Program-made: the position numbers and the translations under genes
NCBI RefSeq assembly: GCF_014451325.2
Contig: NZ_JACSCH020000011.1
Span: 248,001 to 312,000 of the forward strand
Reading direction: 5' to 3'
DNA length: 64,000 nucleotides
From: Streptomyces sp. CB02980
GTDB taxonomy: Bacteria > Actinomycetota > Actinomycetes > Streptomycetales > Streptomycetaceae
Part shown: positions 41,023-50,707 of the stretch, piece by piece
Position numbering within the stretch: the first letter of the stretch is position 1
Layout: every line of letters begins with the position of its first letter
Notes under the pieces: model-generated
Seen by the model: the letters and a program-made list of their open reading frames with translations, nothing else
Database searches by the model: none
What the model was told of the DNA's origin: nothing

Positions 41023-42075
41023 TCAGGGTGCCGGCAGCCAGCCCGACTCCGAGGCATGCCAGCCGAGTTGGAACCGGGTCGCCGCCCCCACCGATTCCAT
41101 CAGCTCGTGCAGCCGCCGCTGCACCGTCCGGTGCCCGATCCCCAGCTGCCGGGCGATCGCCGCGTCCGTGAGCCCCACGTGCAGCAGTGCCACGATCTGC
41201 CGGTCCACCGGATCGAGCGGCCCCGGCCCGTCGGACTCCGACCCCCGGACGGCCGGACTCAACTCCCGGCCGAGCGCGAAGTACTGCTCGAACAGCGAGA
41301 TCAGAGCCGTGAGCAGACCACTGCGGTGCACCACCAGGGCCACCGGCTCCTCGACCGTCTCGTCCCGCGCCGGATCCAGCGGCAGCAGCGCCACGTCGTC
41401 GTCGACCATCACCAGCTTGATCGGCAGTGACTCCGTCACCGCGATCCGCTGCCCCTCCGAGGCCAGGGCGGTGAGCCAGCGGGCGGCCCGGGGCTCCTCC
41501 AGCCACGCCCGCGCCACCACCGCCCGTACGACCACGCCCCGGCGCATCGCCTCGCGCTCGACCTCGTCGAGGTTGTCCTCGAAGCTGATCGCCACCGTCC
41601 GGCCCATCGCCGGCACCAGCGACCGCAGCTCGTGCCGCGCCTTGCGCTGCATCTCCACCAGCCGCCGCCGGATCGCCGCCGCCCCCGTCAGCACCTCCAC
41701 CGGCGCCCCGCCGGCCTGCGACCGGGCAGCCGCCCGGTGCCGCTCGGCCAGCTCGGAGACGAAGTGCTCGACCCGGTGCAGGGCGGACCGGCGCGACTCC
41801 AGGAGCGGGCCGAGCGCCAGGACGGGCGACGCGGCCCGGTACCGGAGGCCGCCCACCTCGTCCCGTTCGGCGCTCGCCAGCCCCCGGTCGACCAGACCCT
41901 GGAGCACGCGGACGACCGCCCCGGGGTCCGCGCCGGGCTCCGTGACCGAGGTCGGGACGCTGTCGGGACGGTCGACGAGCAGCCGGTAGACGGCGTCCTG
42001 CTCGGCGTCGAGCCCGAGCAGTGAGAGCAGCGAGGAGTCGGGGGCCGGAGTCAGGTCCTTCGGTCTGCTCTCCAT
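41023..42075 (-). CDS. HTH regulator (TrmB-like body, LuxR-type C-terminus)
   Basis: A 350-residue transcription factor. The N-terminus has a winged-helix-like segment (SLLGLDAEQDAVYRLLVDRP, then VVRVLQGLVDRGLASAERDE). A middle region about 125-270 resembles a phospholipase-D-like/TrmB sensor domain. The C-terminal HTH (LDPVDRQIVALLHVGLTDAA, then IGHRTVQRRLHELMESVGAA) binds DNA. It lies 145 bases upstream of the secreted M4 peptidase gene on the same strand, an arrangement seen with other streptomycete extracellular peptidases, so it probably controls that gene. Confidence 0.82.
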   Translation of the reverse strand: MESRPKDLTPAPDSSLLSLLGLDAEQDAVYRLLVDRPDSVPTSVTEPGADPGAVVRVLQGLVDRGLASAERDEVGGLRYRAASPVLALGPLLESRRSALHRVEHFVSELAERHRAAARSQAGGAPVEVLTGAAAIRRRLVEMQRKARHELRSLVPAMGRTVAISFEDNLDEVEREAMRRGVVVRAVVARAWLEEPRAARWLTALASEGQRIAVTESLPIKLVMVDDDVALLPLDPARDETVEEPVALVVHRSGLLTALISLFEQYFALGRELSPAVRGSESDGPGPLDPVDRQIVALLHVGLTDAAIARQLGIGHRTVQRRLHELMESVGAATRFQLGWHASESGWLPAP

Positions 42076-42173
42076 GCGCTTCCCCTCCGGCGGCCGACGA
42101 CGGGGGCCAGGGTAAGCGCGATGATCGAAAACCGGTACGGGGTCCGGTCGTTCGTACCGCTACGATCGCCGCC

Positions 42174-42719
42174 GTGAACGAAGCGACGCAGCACACCACC
42201 CGGGACGGGCTCGAACTCGTCTACCCGCCGGTGCTCGCGGACGTGAGCGAGGCCGTACGGGTCCGGCTGCGGGCCACCCGCTGGTGGCCCGTGCTGCGAT
42301 GGGCGGCCCGCGGCGCCTGCGCTCTGGCCTTCGGCGTCGCGGCCCTCGCACTGTCCGTCCCGCGGGAGCCGGAAACGGGGACGGCGGTCGAGATGACCCT
42401 GCTCGGCCTCGTGGCCGTGGCCGCCGCGGAGCTGGTGCCGTGGGGGACCGCACGCAGTCTCTTCCTGGCGATCCGGTCCCAGGGCGAGGCGAAGGCCGTC
42501 GTCGACGAGGACGGCGGGCGGTGGATCACCCGGGACACCGACGTCATGATCCGGTGGGCCATGCTGCCCCGGTACGTCGAGACGCCCCGGCTCTTCGTGC
42601 TGCTCACCGCCCGGCGGACCGGCACCGGCTTCGCGTACCTGCCCAAGAGCGGACTCGCCGACCCGGCCGGCATCGACCGGCTGCGGGCGGTCCTGGACCG
42701 GAAGTCCGCCCGGGTGTGA
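42174..42719 (+). CDS. YcxB-like membrane protein
   Basis: A 181-residue protein with two adjacent membrane helices (WAARGACALAFGVAALALSV and TLLGLVAVAAAELVPWG) and a C-terminal soluble domain (GRWITRDTDVMIRWAMLPRY, RLFVLLTARRTGTGFAYLPK) as in YcxB-like proteins. No ribosome-binding site precedes the GTG at 42174; TACGAT at 42161 would place a transcription start at the GTG, so the mRNA may be leaderless. Role unknown. Confidence 0.75.
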   Translation: MNEATQHTTRDGLELVYPPVLADVSEAVRVRLRATRWWPVLRWAARGACALAFGVAALALSVPREPETGTAVEMTLLGLVAVAAAELVPWGTARSLFLAIRSQGEAKAVVDEDGGRWITRDTDVMIRWAMLPRYVETPRLFVLLTARRTGTGFAYLPKSGLADPAGIDRLRAVLDRKSARV

Positions 42720-42749
42720 CACACGCCCGGCTGTGACCCCTGCGCGAGA

Positions 42750-42776
42750 AGGCCCGTACCTCAGGGGTACGGGCCT
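42750..42776. terminator. Terminator between the YcxB-like gene and zur
   Basis: AGGCCCGTACC and GGTACGGGCCT are a perfect 11-bp stem with a 5-nt loop, in the gap between converging genes. Confidence 0.88.
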
Positions 42777-42804
42777 CCTCGTATGTCAGGTCACTGCTCG
42801 TGCG

Positions 42805-43215
42805 TCACTTCCCGGCGCAGTCCGCGCAGGTTCCGAAGATCTCCACCGTGTGCGCCACGTTCACGAAGCCGTGCTCCGAGGCGATCGTCTCGGCCCACTG
42901 CTCCACCATCGGGCCCTCCACCTCCACGGCCTTGCCGCAGACGCGGCACACCAGATGGTGGTGGTGGTCGCCGGTCGAACAGCGGCGGTACACCGTCTCG
43001 CCCTCGCTCGTGCGCAGCGCGTCGACCTCGCCCGCGTCCGCCAGGGACTGGAGCGTGCGGTAGACGGTGGTGAGGCCGACCGAGTCGCCGCGGTGCTTGA
43101 GCATGTCGTGCAGCTCCTGGGCGCTGCGGAACTCGTCCACCTCGTTCAGCGCCGCGGAGACGGCGGCACGCTGTTTGGTCGAGCGGCCTCGTACGGGGGG
43201 TCCTGCCGTCACCAC
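42805..43215 (-). CDS. zur: Zinc uptake regulator Zur (Fur family)
   Basis: A 136-residue zinc-sensing repressor. The winged helix contains GLTTVYRTLQSLADAGEVDA; the regulatory zinc site is CSTGDHHHHLVCRVC; a C-terminal CADC completes the structural site. With zinc bound it should repress znuACB and other zinc-saving genes. AAGGAGG precedes two tandem GTGs; 43215 gives the length usual for streptomycete Zur. It is last in the znuA-znuC-znuB-zur order. Confidence 0.93.
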   Translation of the reverse strand: MVTAGPPVRGRSTKQRAAVSAALNEVDEFRSAQELHDMLKHRGDSVGLTTVYRTLQSLADAGEVDALRTSEGETVYRRCSTGDHHHHLVCRVCGKAVEVEGPMVEQWAETIASEHGFVNVAHTVEIFGTCADCAGK

Positions 43216-43286
43216 GGGGGCCTCCTTGAATGCTTGTCTGCCCCCGCCATTCTGCCAGCCCCCCACGGCCCTGAGTCCGGGCCGGA

Positions 43287-44180
43287 TCAGACCTTCACGT
43301 CGTCCGAGGGACGACGGGTCGCCGGAACCGGTGCGTCACAGCTCTCCGCGCCCGCCTCGGCCGCCCGCGCCCGCCGTTTGGCGAGCGGCGTGGCGAGCAG
43401 GGTGAGCAGGACGAAGACGCCGATCGCGTACAGGACGATCGTCGCGCCGGGCGGCACGTCCTGGTAGTACGAGGTGACCGTGCCCGCCAGGGTGACCGTG
43501 ATGCCCGTCACCACCGCGAGGACGAAGGTCGCGCGGAAGGACTTCGACAGCTGCTGGGCCGCCGCGACCGGCACCACCATGAGCGCGCTGACCAGCAGCA
43601 GGCCGACGACCCGCATGGCGACCGTGACGGTCACCGCGGCCGTGACCGCGATCAGCAGGTTCAGGGCGCGCACCGGGAGGCCGGTGACCCGGGCGAACTC
43701 CTCGTCCTGGCTGACCGCGAAGAGCTGCCGGCGCAGACCGACCGTGACCAGGACGACGAAGGCGGCCAGGATGCCGATCGCGGTGATGTCCTCCTCGGAG
43801 ACCGTGGAGAGCGAGCCGAAGAGATAGGAGCTGAGGTTGGCGTTGGAGCCGGTCGGCGAGAGGTTGATCAGCAGGACACCGCCGGCCATGCCGCCGTAGA
43901 AGAGCAGCGCGAGCGCGAGGTCGCCGCGGGTCTTGCCGTACGCCCGGATCAGCTCCATGCCGACCGAGCCGACGACGGCGACCAGGGTCGCCATCCAGAC
44001 CGGGCTGGAGTTCAGGAGGAAGCCGAGGCCGACGCCGGTCATGGCGACATGGCCGATGCCGTCGCCCATCAGCGCCTGACGGCGCTGGACCAGGTAGATG
44101 CCCACGGCGGGTGCGGTGATGCCGACGAGCACGGCCGCGAGGAGCGCGCGCTGCATGAAGGCGAGATCGAGCATTTCCAT
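43287..44180 (-). CDS. znuB: Zinc ABC transporter permease
   Basis: A 297-residue membrane protein of the ABC-3 metal permease family with about eight helices (for example LLAAVLVGITAPAVGIYLV and VGLLLVSALMVVPVAAAQQL). The sequence RRQALMGDGIGHVAMTGVGL is the conserved cytoplasmic motif contacting the ATPase. It forms the channel for zinc delivered by ZnuA. Neighbours are znuC upstream and zur downstream. Confidence 0.92.
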   Translation of the reverse strand: MEMLDLAFMQRALLAAVLVGITAPAVGIYLVQRRQALMGDGIGHVAMTGVGLGFLLNSSPVWMATLVAVVGSVGMELIRAYGKTRGDLALALLFYGGMAGGVLLINLSPTGSNANLSSYLFGSLSTVSEEDITAIGILAAFVVLVTVGLRRQLFAVSQDEEFARVTGLPVRALNLLIAVTAAVTVTVAMRVVGLLLVSALMVVPVAAAQQLSKSFRATFVLAVVTGITVTLAGTVTSYYQDVPPGATIVLYAIGVFVLLTLLATPLAKRRARAAEAGAESCDAPVPATRRPSDDVKV

Positions 44181-44196
44181 GATCAGGTCAGCTTCC

Positions 44197-44976
44197 TCAG
44201 GTCAGCAGACCCGTACGGAGCGGCTCCCCGGCCGCGTGCGGATGGACGTGGTCGTGGCCCGGCAGCGCGTGCTGGCCGAGGGCCTCCGGCGGCGGGCCGT
44301 CGTGGACGACACAGCCGTCGCGGAGCACGACCGCGCGGTCGATCAGCGGCTCCAGGGGGCCCAGCTCGTGCAGGACGAGGAGGACGGAGGTGCCGCCGGC
44401 GACCTGCTCGCGCAGGGTCGAGGCGAGGATCTCCTGGCTCGCGAGGTCGACGCCCGCCATCGGTTCGTCCATGATCAGGAGCTCGGGCTCGGAGGCGAGC
44501 GCACGGGCGATCAGGACCCGCTGGTGCTGGCCGCCGGAGAGCGCGGAGACGGAGTCCTTGGCGCGGTCGGCGAGCCCGACGAGGTCGATGGCCCGCTCGA
44601 CGGCGGCCTTGTCGGTCCTGGTCAGCCAGCCGAACCTGCGGCGGGAGAGCCGGCCGGAGGCGACGACCTCGCGGATGGTGGCGGGGACGCCGCTCGCGGC
44701 GGTGGTCCGCTGCGGTACGTAGCCGACCCGCGCCCAGTCGCGGAACCGCTTCCGGTCCGTGCCGAACAGCTCGATCGTGCCGCCGGTCAGCGGCACCTGG
44801 CCGATGACGGAGCGGACCGCGGTGGACTTGCCCGAGCCGTTGGCGCCGAGCAGGGCGACGACCTCACCGCGGCGGACGGTGAGGTCGACACCGCGGAGGA
44901 CGGGCCGGGCGCCGAGAGCCGCGGTGGCTCCGCGGACGGAGATGACGGGTTCCCGTTCCGGTGTCGGGGCTGCCAT
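44197..44976 (-). CDS. znuC: Zinc ABC transporter ATP-binding protein
   Basis: A 259-residue ABC ATPase. Walker A is GANGSGKST, the Q-loop is VGYVPQRT, the signature is LSGGQHQR, Walker B is LLIMDEPMAGVD, and the H-loop is VLHEL. The C-terminal tail is histidine-rich (GQHALPGHDHVHPHAAGEP), which may bind zinc. AGGAGG is seven bases before ATG 44976; an earlier GTG at 45006 overlaps the znuA stop but has no such site. It lies between znuA and znuB. Confidence 0.92.
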   Translation of the reverse strand: MAAPTPEREPVISVRGATAALGARPVLRGVDLTVRRGEVVALLGANGSGKSTAVRSVIGQVPLTGGTIELFGTDRKRFRDWARVGYVPQRTTAASGVPATIREVVASGRLSRRRFGWLTRTDKAAVERAIDLVGLADRAKDSVSALSGGQHQRVLIARALASEPELLIMDEPMAGVDLASQEILASTLREQVAGGTSVLLVLHELGPLEPLIDRAVVLRDGCVVHDGPPPEALGQHALPGHDHVHPHAAGEPLRTGLLT

Positions 44977-45002
44977 GGCTCGTACCTCCTGCTGTGCGGT
45001 GA

Positions 45003-46010
45003 TCACTTCGCGCCGAGGGCCTTCTGCAGCGCGGCGAGGTTGGAGCGCATGACCTCGATGTAGTCATCGCCCTTGGACGTGTCCGTGATTCCCTCCAGCG
45101 GGTCGAGCACGTCGGTCTTCAGACCGGTGTCGCCGGCGAGGGTCTTGGCGGTCTTGTCGCTCGCGAGGGTCTCGAAGAAGACGGTGGTGACCTTGTCCTT
45201 CTTCGCGACGTCCTGGAGTTCCTTGATCCGGGCGGGGCTCGGCTCGGACTCGGGGTCGATGCCGGAGATGCCCTCCTGGTCCAGGCCGTAGCGCTCGGCG
45301 AGGTAGCCGAAGGCGGAGTGGGTGGTGATGAAGGTCTTCGTCGTGGTGTTCTTCAGGCCGTTCGCGAAGTCGGTGTTCAGGTCGCCGAGCTTCTTGACGA
45401 GGGCGTCGGTGTTCTTCTTGTAGTCGGCGGCGTTCGCCGGGTCGGCCTTCTCCAGGGCGGTGCCGACCCCCTTGGCGACCTCGGCGTACTTCACGGGGTC
45501 GAGCCAGACGTGCGGGTCGTTGCCGGCCTCGGAGCCGTGATCGTGACCGGCTTCCTCCTCCGCGTGCTCGCCCTCGGCGTGCTCCCCTTCGGCGTGGTCG
45601 TGGCCTTCGTGGCCGACCCCGGTGCCGTGGGCCTCGAGCTTCGTGAGGGTGGCGGCGTCGACGGTGTTCTTGACGCCGGCCTGGGCGATCGCGTCGTCGA
45701 CGGCGGGCTGGATGCCCTTGAGGTAGAGGACGACGTCGGCCTCGCCGAGCTCGCCGATCTGCTTCGGCTTGAGCTCCAGGTCGTGGGGTTCGACGCCGGG
45801 CTTGGTGAGTGTGTCGACGGCGACGTGGCCGCCGCCTATCTGCTCGGCCAGGTACTGCATGGGGTAGAACGACGCCACCACGTCCAGCTTGCCGTCGCTG
45901 CCCTTGTCGGCCGCGTCGGAGCTTCCGCCGCAGGCGGAGAGGGTGACGATGCCGAGCGTGACGGCTGCGGCGACGGCGGTGCTGGATATGAGGCGGCGAC
46001 GTACGTTCAT
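45003..46010 (-). CDS. znuA: Zinc ABC transporter substrate-binding lipoprotein
   Basis: A 335-residue lipoprotein of the cluster A-I metal-binding family. Signal peptide ends in the lipobox LSAC, so the protein is membrane-anchored outside. Zinc-site segments are GVEPHDLELKPKQ, the histidine-rich loop GHEGHDHAEGEHAEGEHAEE followed by GHDHG, NDPHVWLDP and ITTHSAFGYLAERYGL. It feeds zinc to ZnuB/ZnuC. ATG 46010 is preferred because it opens a standard signal peptide; two upstream in-frame starts approach the Zur box. Confidence 0.93.
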   Translation of the reverse strand: MNVRRRLISSTAVAAAVTLGIVTLSACGGSSDAADKGSDGKLDVVASFYPMQYLAEQIGGGHVAVDTLTKPGVEPHDLELKPKQIGELGEADVVLYLKGIQPAVDDAIAQAGVKNTVDAATLTKLEAHGTGVGHEGHDHAEGEHAEGEHAEEEAGHDHGSEAGNDPHVWLDPVKYAEVAKGVGTALEKADPANAADYKKNTDALVKKLGDLNTDFANGLKNTTTKTFITTHSAFGYLAERYGLDQEGISGIDPESEPSPARIKELQDVAKKDKVTTVFFETLASDKTAKTLAGDTGLKTDVLDPLEGITDTSKGDDYIEVMRSNLAALQKALGAK

Positions 46011-46031
46011 GACACTCATTTTCAACAAAAC

Positions 46032-46046
46032 TGGAAACGATTGTCA
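46032..46046. promoter_or_regulatory. Zur box upstream of znuA
   Basis: TGGAAACGATTGTCA agrees at 12 of 15 positions with TGAAAATGATTTTCA, the Zur/Fur-type palindrome known in streptomycetes. It is about 20-35 bases from the znuA start and in an AT-rich pocket. A second partial site (TTGAAAATG) lies between it and the start. Confidence 0.8.
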
Positions 46047-46176
46047 ATTGTCGTACGTGTGGCTCCGCCCACGCGGCCCCTCGCACGGTCACCTCACCGA
46101 ACCGATTTGATACGGGGGGTGCGGGCGCCGGTAACCTGAGGCATTCGCACTTCGTCGTCGTAATGAAGAGAGCACC

Positions 46177-47559
<1,383 letters not shown>

Positions 47560-47580
47560 CCTCTGATCGCTGATCGCGTA

Positions 47581-47622
47581 CGGGAAAGCCCCCGGTTCCG
47601 AGAGGAACCGGGGGCTTTCCCG
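47581..47622. terminator. glyS terminator, bidirectional
   Basis: A 19-bp stem (47581-47599 with 47604-47622) around the loop GAGA; the arms include GGGAAAGCCCCCGG. It serves glyS and the convergent membrane-protein gene. Confidence 0.93.
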
Positions 47623-47631
47623 TGGTCGGGG

Positions 47632-48369
47632 TCAGGCCGCCTGGGCGGCCGTCGCATCGGCCTCCGCCTGCCGTCTCGCTCCCTCGGCGGCGCGGCGCTT
47701 GCCGAACCAGGCCGTCCACACCCCGAGGACGCCGAGCACGCCGTAGATCATGAGCGGACTGAGCGTGACCATGGTCGAGGTGTCCAGGGTGAAGGCGAGC
47801 CCGACCCGGACCAGCGCCTCGGCCACGTAGGCCACGCCCCACACCAGCGTCATCGTGCGCATGGTGGAGCGGAAGCCCTCGTACTGCCACATGCCGTTCC
47901 ACCAGGCGGTGCTCGCCGGGGTGCCGTCGGTGGCGAACTTGCGCCCGAAGTAGAACATCAGCGGGCGCGGCGCGAGCAGGGTGGCCAGGCAGAGCAGCCC
48001 GAACAGGCCCGTGACTCCGGAGTCCTTGACCAGCAGCGCGCGGGCGGTGTGCGCGCCGACCAGCGAGACCAGGGCCGTGATCACCAGGAACACCAGGGTG
48101 ACGACGGCGAACTCGTCGATCTTGCGGCGCCAGGCGACCATGATCGCGCTGTCCAGGACCGGCCAGGCGCTGCCGGCGAGCAGGGCGGCGAACTCGGACC
48201 AACCGTGGTCCTCGGTCAGGATGTTGTACGTGAGGATCGGCGCGACGACATTGAGCCCGATGGTCAGGACCCAGCCGATCGCCGAAGCGGCCCCGGAGCG
48301 GGCCGGTGGCCCCGGTCGTCCGTCGGTCGCTGTGGCCGGTACGGCCGGTGGCTGATCGTGCGCGGACAT
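47632..48369 (-). CDS. VC0807-type membrane protein
   Basis: A 245-residue membrane protein with about six helices (for example GWVLTIGLNVVAPILTYNIL, TLVFLVITALVSLVGAHTA, GLFGLLCLATLLAPRPLMFY). The pattern of polar N-terminus, LAGSAWPVLDSAIMVAWRRK and RPLMFYFGRKFATDG is that of the VC0807/DUF3159-like family, found next to TetR regulators in streptomycetes. A TetR gene lies about 105 bases upstream on the same strand. Function unknown. Confidence 0.78.
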   Translation of the reverse strand: MSAHDQPPAVPATATDGRPGPPARSGAASAIGWVLTIGLNVVAPILTYNILTEDHGWSEFAALLAGSAWPVLDSAIMVAWRRKIDEFAVVTLVFLVITALVSLVGAHTARALLVKDSGVTGLFGLLCLATLLAPRPLMFYFGRKFATDGTPASTAWWNGMWQYEGFRSTMRTMTLVWGVAYVAEALVRVGLAFTLDTSTMVTLSPLMIYGVLGVLGVWTAWFGKRRAAEGARRQAEADATAAQAA

Positions 48370-48474
48370 GGTTCCCCCTGGAAGCGTTTTCGGGCGCGGT
48401 GGGGAGAACGCTAGTCAGGTTCCGGACAGGGAACGGGAAAGTCCGAGCCAAATGATCTTCAAACTGGGCCCGGG

Positions 48475-49065
48475 TCAGGCTCGCAGCGCTCGCTGGGTCA
48501 GCGAGATGACTGCCGCGAACGCATCCTCGATGTCCGTGGTCGACCAGTCGGCGGCGTGCGCCGGGTCGTGGAAGCGGTCGGTGGCGTCGAAGACCGCCCG
48601 GGCCGTGGTCGCGTAGTCCCGCTCCGGTGCGGCGAAGACCCCCTCGCGGTGGCCGTCCTCCACGATGTGGGCGATCTGCTCCACCAGATGCTCCTCGTGC
48701 CGGTGGACCACGGCGCTGTTCTCGCCGATCAGCACCTGGAAGGTGGCCATCAGCTCCGGGTCACCGCCCGCCTTGCGGCGCTTGAGGGTGAACAGGGCGG
48801 TCAACCAGCCGGTCAGCCGTTCGTCGGCGCCGCCCGGCCCCTCGGCGTAGGGCCGGAGTGCGACGATCGTCCGCTCCAGCCACCGCTCGGTCACCGCCTC
48901 GCGCAGAGCCGCCTTCGTGCGGAAGTGGCGGTAGACGCTGCCGTGGCTGACGCCGAGGACCCGGGCCACGTCCACGACGGTCGCCTTCGCCGGTCCGTAG
49001 CGGCGCAGCACCTCCTCGGTGGCTTCGAGGATGCGCTCGGCGGTCAGGGTCTCGGTGGCGGCCAT
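48475..49065 (-). CDS. TetR-family regulator
   Basis: A 196-residue repressor-type protein. The N-terminal HTH (RILEATEEVLRRYGPAKATV, then LGVSHGSVYRHFRTKAALRE) is canonical, followed by a helical ligand-binding domain with the TetR_C-type RHEEHLVEQIAHIVEDGHRE. It begins 44 bases after the aldo/keto reductase gene on the same strand. A perfect palindrome upstream of that reductase is its likely operator, which would make the operon self-regulated. Confidence 0.9.
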   Translation of the reverse strand: MAATETLTAERILEATEEVLRRYGPAKATVVDVARVLGVSHGSVYRHFRTKAALREAVTERWLERTIVALRPYAEGPGGADERLTGWLTALFTLKRRKAGGDPELMATFQVLIGENSAVVHRHEEHLVEQIAHIVEDGHREGVFAAPERDYATTARAVFDATDRFHDPAHAADWSTTDIEDAFAAVISLTQRALRA

Positions 49066-49109
49066 GGAATGACAGTACCCGTCAGTCGCCGGGGTCCCGG
49101 GGGCGCCGG

Positions 49110-50147
49110 TCAGTGCTCGCTGTCCAGGTGTGCCATCTGTGCCGCCGGGTAGCGGTCGCCGGCCGCCGCGCCCGCCGGGACGGCCTCCTCGATCGCCGCC
49201 AGGTCGGCGGCGTCGAGCGTGATGTCCAGGGCGCCGAGCGCCTCCGCGAGCCGGTCCCGGCGCCGGGCGCCGACCAGCGGGACGATGTCCGCGCCCTGCC
49301 GCTCGGCCTGCGCGAGGACCCAGGCGATCGCGGTCTGCGCGACGGTCACGCCCTTGGCCTCGGCGAGCGCCCGCAGCCGGTCCACGAGGTCCAGGTTCCG
49401 CCGGAGGTTGTCGCCCTGGAAGCGCGGGCTCATGCCCCGGAAGTCGTTCGCCGCCAGCTCCCGGTCGCGGGCGAAGTGGCCGCTGATCAGGCCGCGCGAC
49501 AGCACCCCGTACGCCGTGATGCCTATGCCCAGCTCCCGGGCGGTCGGCAGGATCTTCTCCTCGATCGACCGGGAGATCAGCGAGTACTCGATCTGGAGGT
49601 CCGCGATCGGGGCCACGGCCGCCGCCCGGCGCAGGGTGTCCGCGCCGACCTCGGAGAGTCCGATGTGCCGCACGTGCCCCGCCTCGACCAGCTCGGCGAT
49701 GGCGCCGACGGTCTCCTCGATCGGTACGTCCGGGTCGACGCGGGCGATCCGGTAGATGTCGATGTGGTCGGTGCCGAGGCGCTGGAGCGAGTAGGCCGCG
49801 AAATTCTTCACGGCGGCCGGCCGCCCGTCGTACCCGGTGAAGCCGCCCTCGACCGTGCGCAGGGCGCCGAACTTCACGCTGGTCAGCGCCTGCTCGCGGG
49901 CGGCCGCGGGGGCCGTGCGCAGCGCCTCGTTGATCAGCAGCTCGTTGTGACCCATCCCGTAGAAGTCGCCCGTGTCGAGCAGGGTCACCCCCGCGTCGAG
50001 GGCGGCGTGGATCGTCGCGACCGACTCGGCCCGGTCGCTCTCGCCGTACAGCGCGGACATGCCCATGCAGCCGAGGCCGAGAGCGGAGACCTCGGGCCCG
50101 GTGGTGCCGAGCCGGCGGGTGGGGACGGGACGCCTGATGGTGGTCAT
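49110..50147 (-). CDS. Aldo/keto reductase
   Basis: A 345-residue NADPH-dependent oxidoreductase with the TIM-barrel AKR fold. The N-terminal LGLGCMGMSALYGESDRAES and LLDTGDFYGMGHNELLINEA carry catalytic Asp and Tyr; KFGALR supplies the Lys, and DHIDIYRIARVDPDVPIEET the His-position segment, where R replaces the usual His in this subfamily reading (YRIARVD). GAGGAGA precedes ATG 50147. A TetR gene follows. The substrate is unknown; the TetR link suggests a response to an aldehyde or other electrophile. Confidence 0.88.
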   Translation of the reverse strand: MTTIRRPVPTRRLGTTGPEVSALGLGCMGMSALYGESDRAESVATIHAALDAGVTLLDTGDFYGMGHNELLINEALRTAPAAAREQALTSVKFGALRTVEGGFTGYDGRPAAVKNFAAYSLQRLGTDHIDIYRIARVDPDVPIEETVGAIAELVEAGHVRHIGLSEVGADTLRRAAAVAPIADLQIEYSLISRSIEEKILPTARELGIGITAYGVLSRGLISGHFARDRELAANDFRGMSPRFQGDNLRRNLDLVDRLRALAEAKGVTVAQTAIAWVLAQAERQGADIVPLVGARRRDRLAEALGALDITLDAADLAAIEEAVPAGAAAGDRYPAAQMAHLDSEH

Positions 50148-50209
50148 GGCTGTCTCCTCGGATTCGGAAGTGGTGGATCGGGCGATCGGTGGATCGACGT
50201 GACACGACA

Positions 50210-50248
50210 ACCATGACATGACCGATGACAGATTTCAATATCTGTCAT
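50210..50248 (-). promoter_or_regulatory. Promoter and TetR-type operator of the AKR-TetR operon
   Basis: The palindrome ATGACAGAT (50225) and ATCTGTCAT (50240) with a 6-nt centre is perfect in both 9-bp arms. On the minus strand TTGAAA (50238-50233) and CATGGT (50215-50210) are 17 bases apart, so the -35 lies inside the operator. Binding would block polymerase. Confidence 0.75.
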
Positions 50249-50298
50249 TCCTTCGAGTGGTGCGGGGAAAATCGGGTGCTCTCCCCCAGGGGCCGGGG

Positions 50299-50304
50299 TA
50301 GCGT
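50299..50304 (+). promoter_or_regulatory. Putative -10 element before a 9-codon ORF
   Basis: TAGCGT fits the streptomycete -10 form and lies seven bases before the ATG at 50312, so transcription would start at or next to that codon. No clear -35 was seen. Confidence 0.4.
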
Positions 50305-50311
50305 CACGGGC

Positions 50312-50341
50312 ATGTATTCGTTCTTCCAGATCTACGAGTGA
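50312..50341 (+). CDS. Possible leaderless 9-residue peptide upstream of the DUF6243-type gene
   Basis: ATG at 50312 opens MYSFFQIYE followed by TGA, 58 bases before the next gene. Its aromatic composition (Tyr, Phe, Phe, Tyr) is unlike the GC-driven Ala/Arg/Gly composition of random frames here. With the -10 element just upstream it would be translated from a leaderless mRNA. It could be a regulatory leader peptide or a chance frame. Confidence 0.35.
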   Translation: MYSFFQIYE

Positions 50342-50399
50342 GCGCCGTCTCCGGCAGCCCGAGTCAGACCACCGCCCACCTCACTGACGGGAGAACACC

Positions 50400-50645
50400 G
50401 TGGCGAAGAGCCGCAACAACCTCCTCGGCGTCGGAGGACAGCGCAAGAAGCTGTCCCGCGCCGATCAGCACGCCGACGGCCAGAGCCGCACGGCGGCCCA
50501 GCGCTCCGCCGACGAGCGCAAGCAGGACCTCCTGAAGAAGATGCGCGAGCGCACCCAGGGAGCCGACGCCGCCGAGACCGCGGCGGACGCCGCCGGCGCC
50601 GACACGGCCGACACCACGGCCGCCACCGCCACCGGCCAGGAGTAG
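50400..50645 (+). CDS. DUF6243-type small protein
   Basis: An 81-residue, highly charged protein starting VAKSRNNLLGVGGQRKKLSR, with central AAQRSADERKQDLLKKMRER and an Ala/Thr/Asp-rich tail (ADTADTTAATATGQE). It has no hydrophobic core for a membrane helix and is probably disordered or a helical nucleic-acid-binding protein. The N-terminal motif is typical of the DUF6243 family of streptomycetes. The GTG at 50400 follows GGGAGAACACC. Function unknown. Confidence 0.72.
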   Translation: MAKSRNNLLGVGGQRKKLSRADQHADGQSRTAAQRSADERKQDLLKKMRERTQGADAAETAADAAGADTADTTAATATGQE

Positions 50646-50660
50646 TCACCACCGCATGAC

Positions 50661-50696
50661 GAAGGGCCCGAGGCGTCTCCACGCCCCGGGCCCTTC
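50661..50696. terminator. Terminator between the DUF6243-type and MFS genes
   Basis: GAAGGGCCCGAGGCGT and ACGCCCCGGGCCCTTC pair at 15 of 16 positions around CTCC, between convergent genes. Confidence 0.88.
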
Positions 50697-50707
50697 CGCC
50701 GTCCCGG

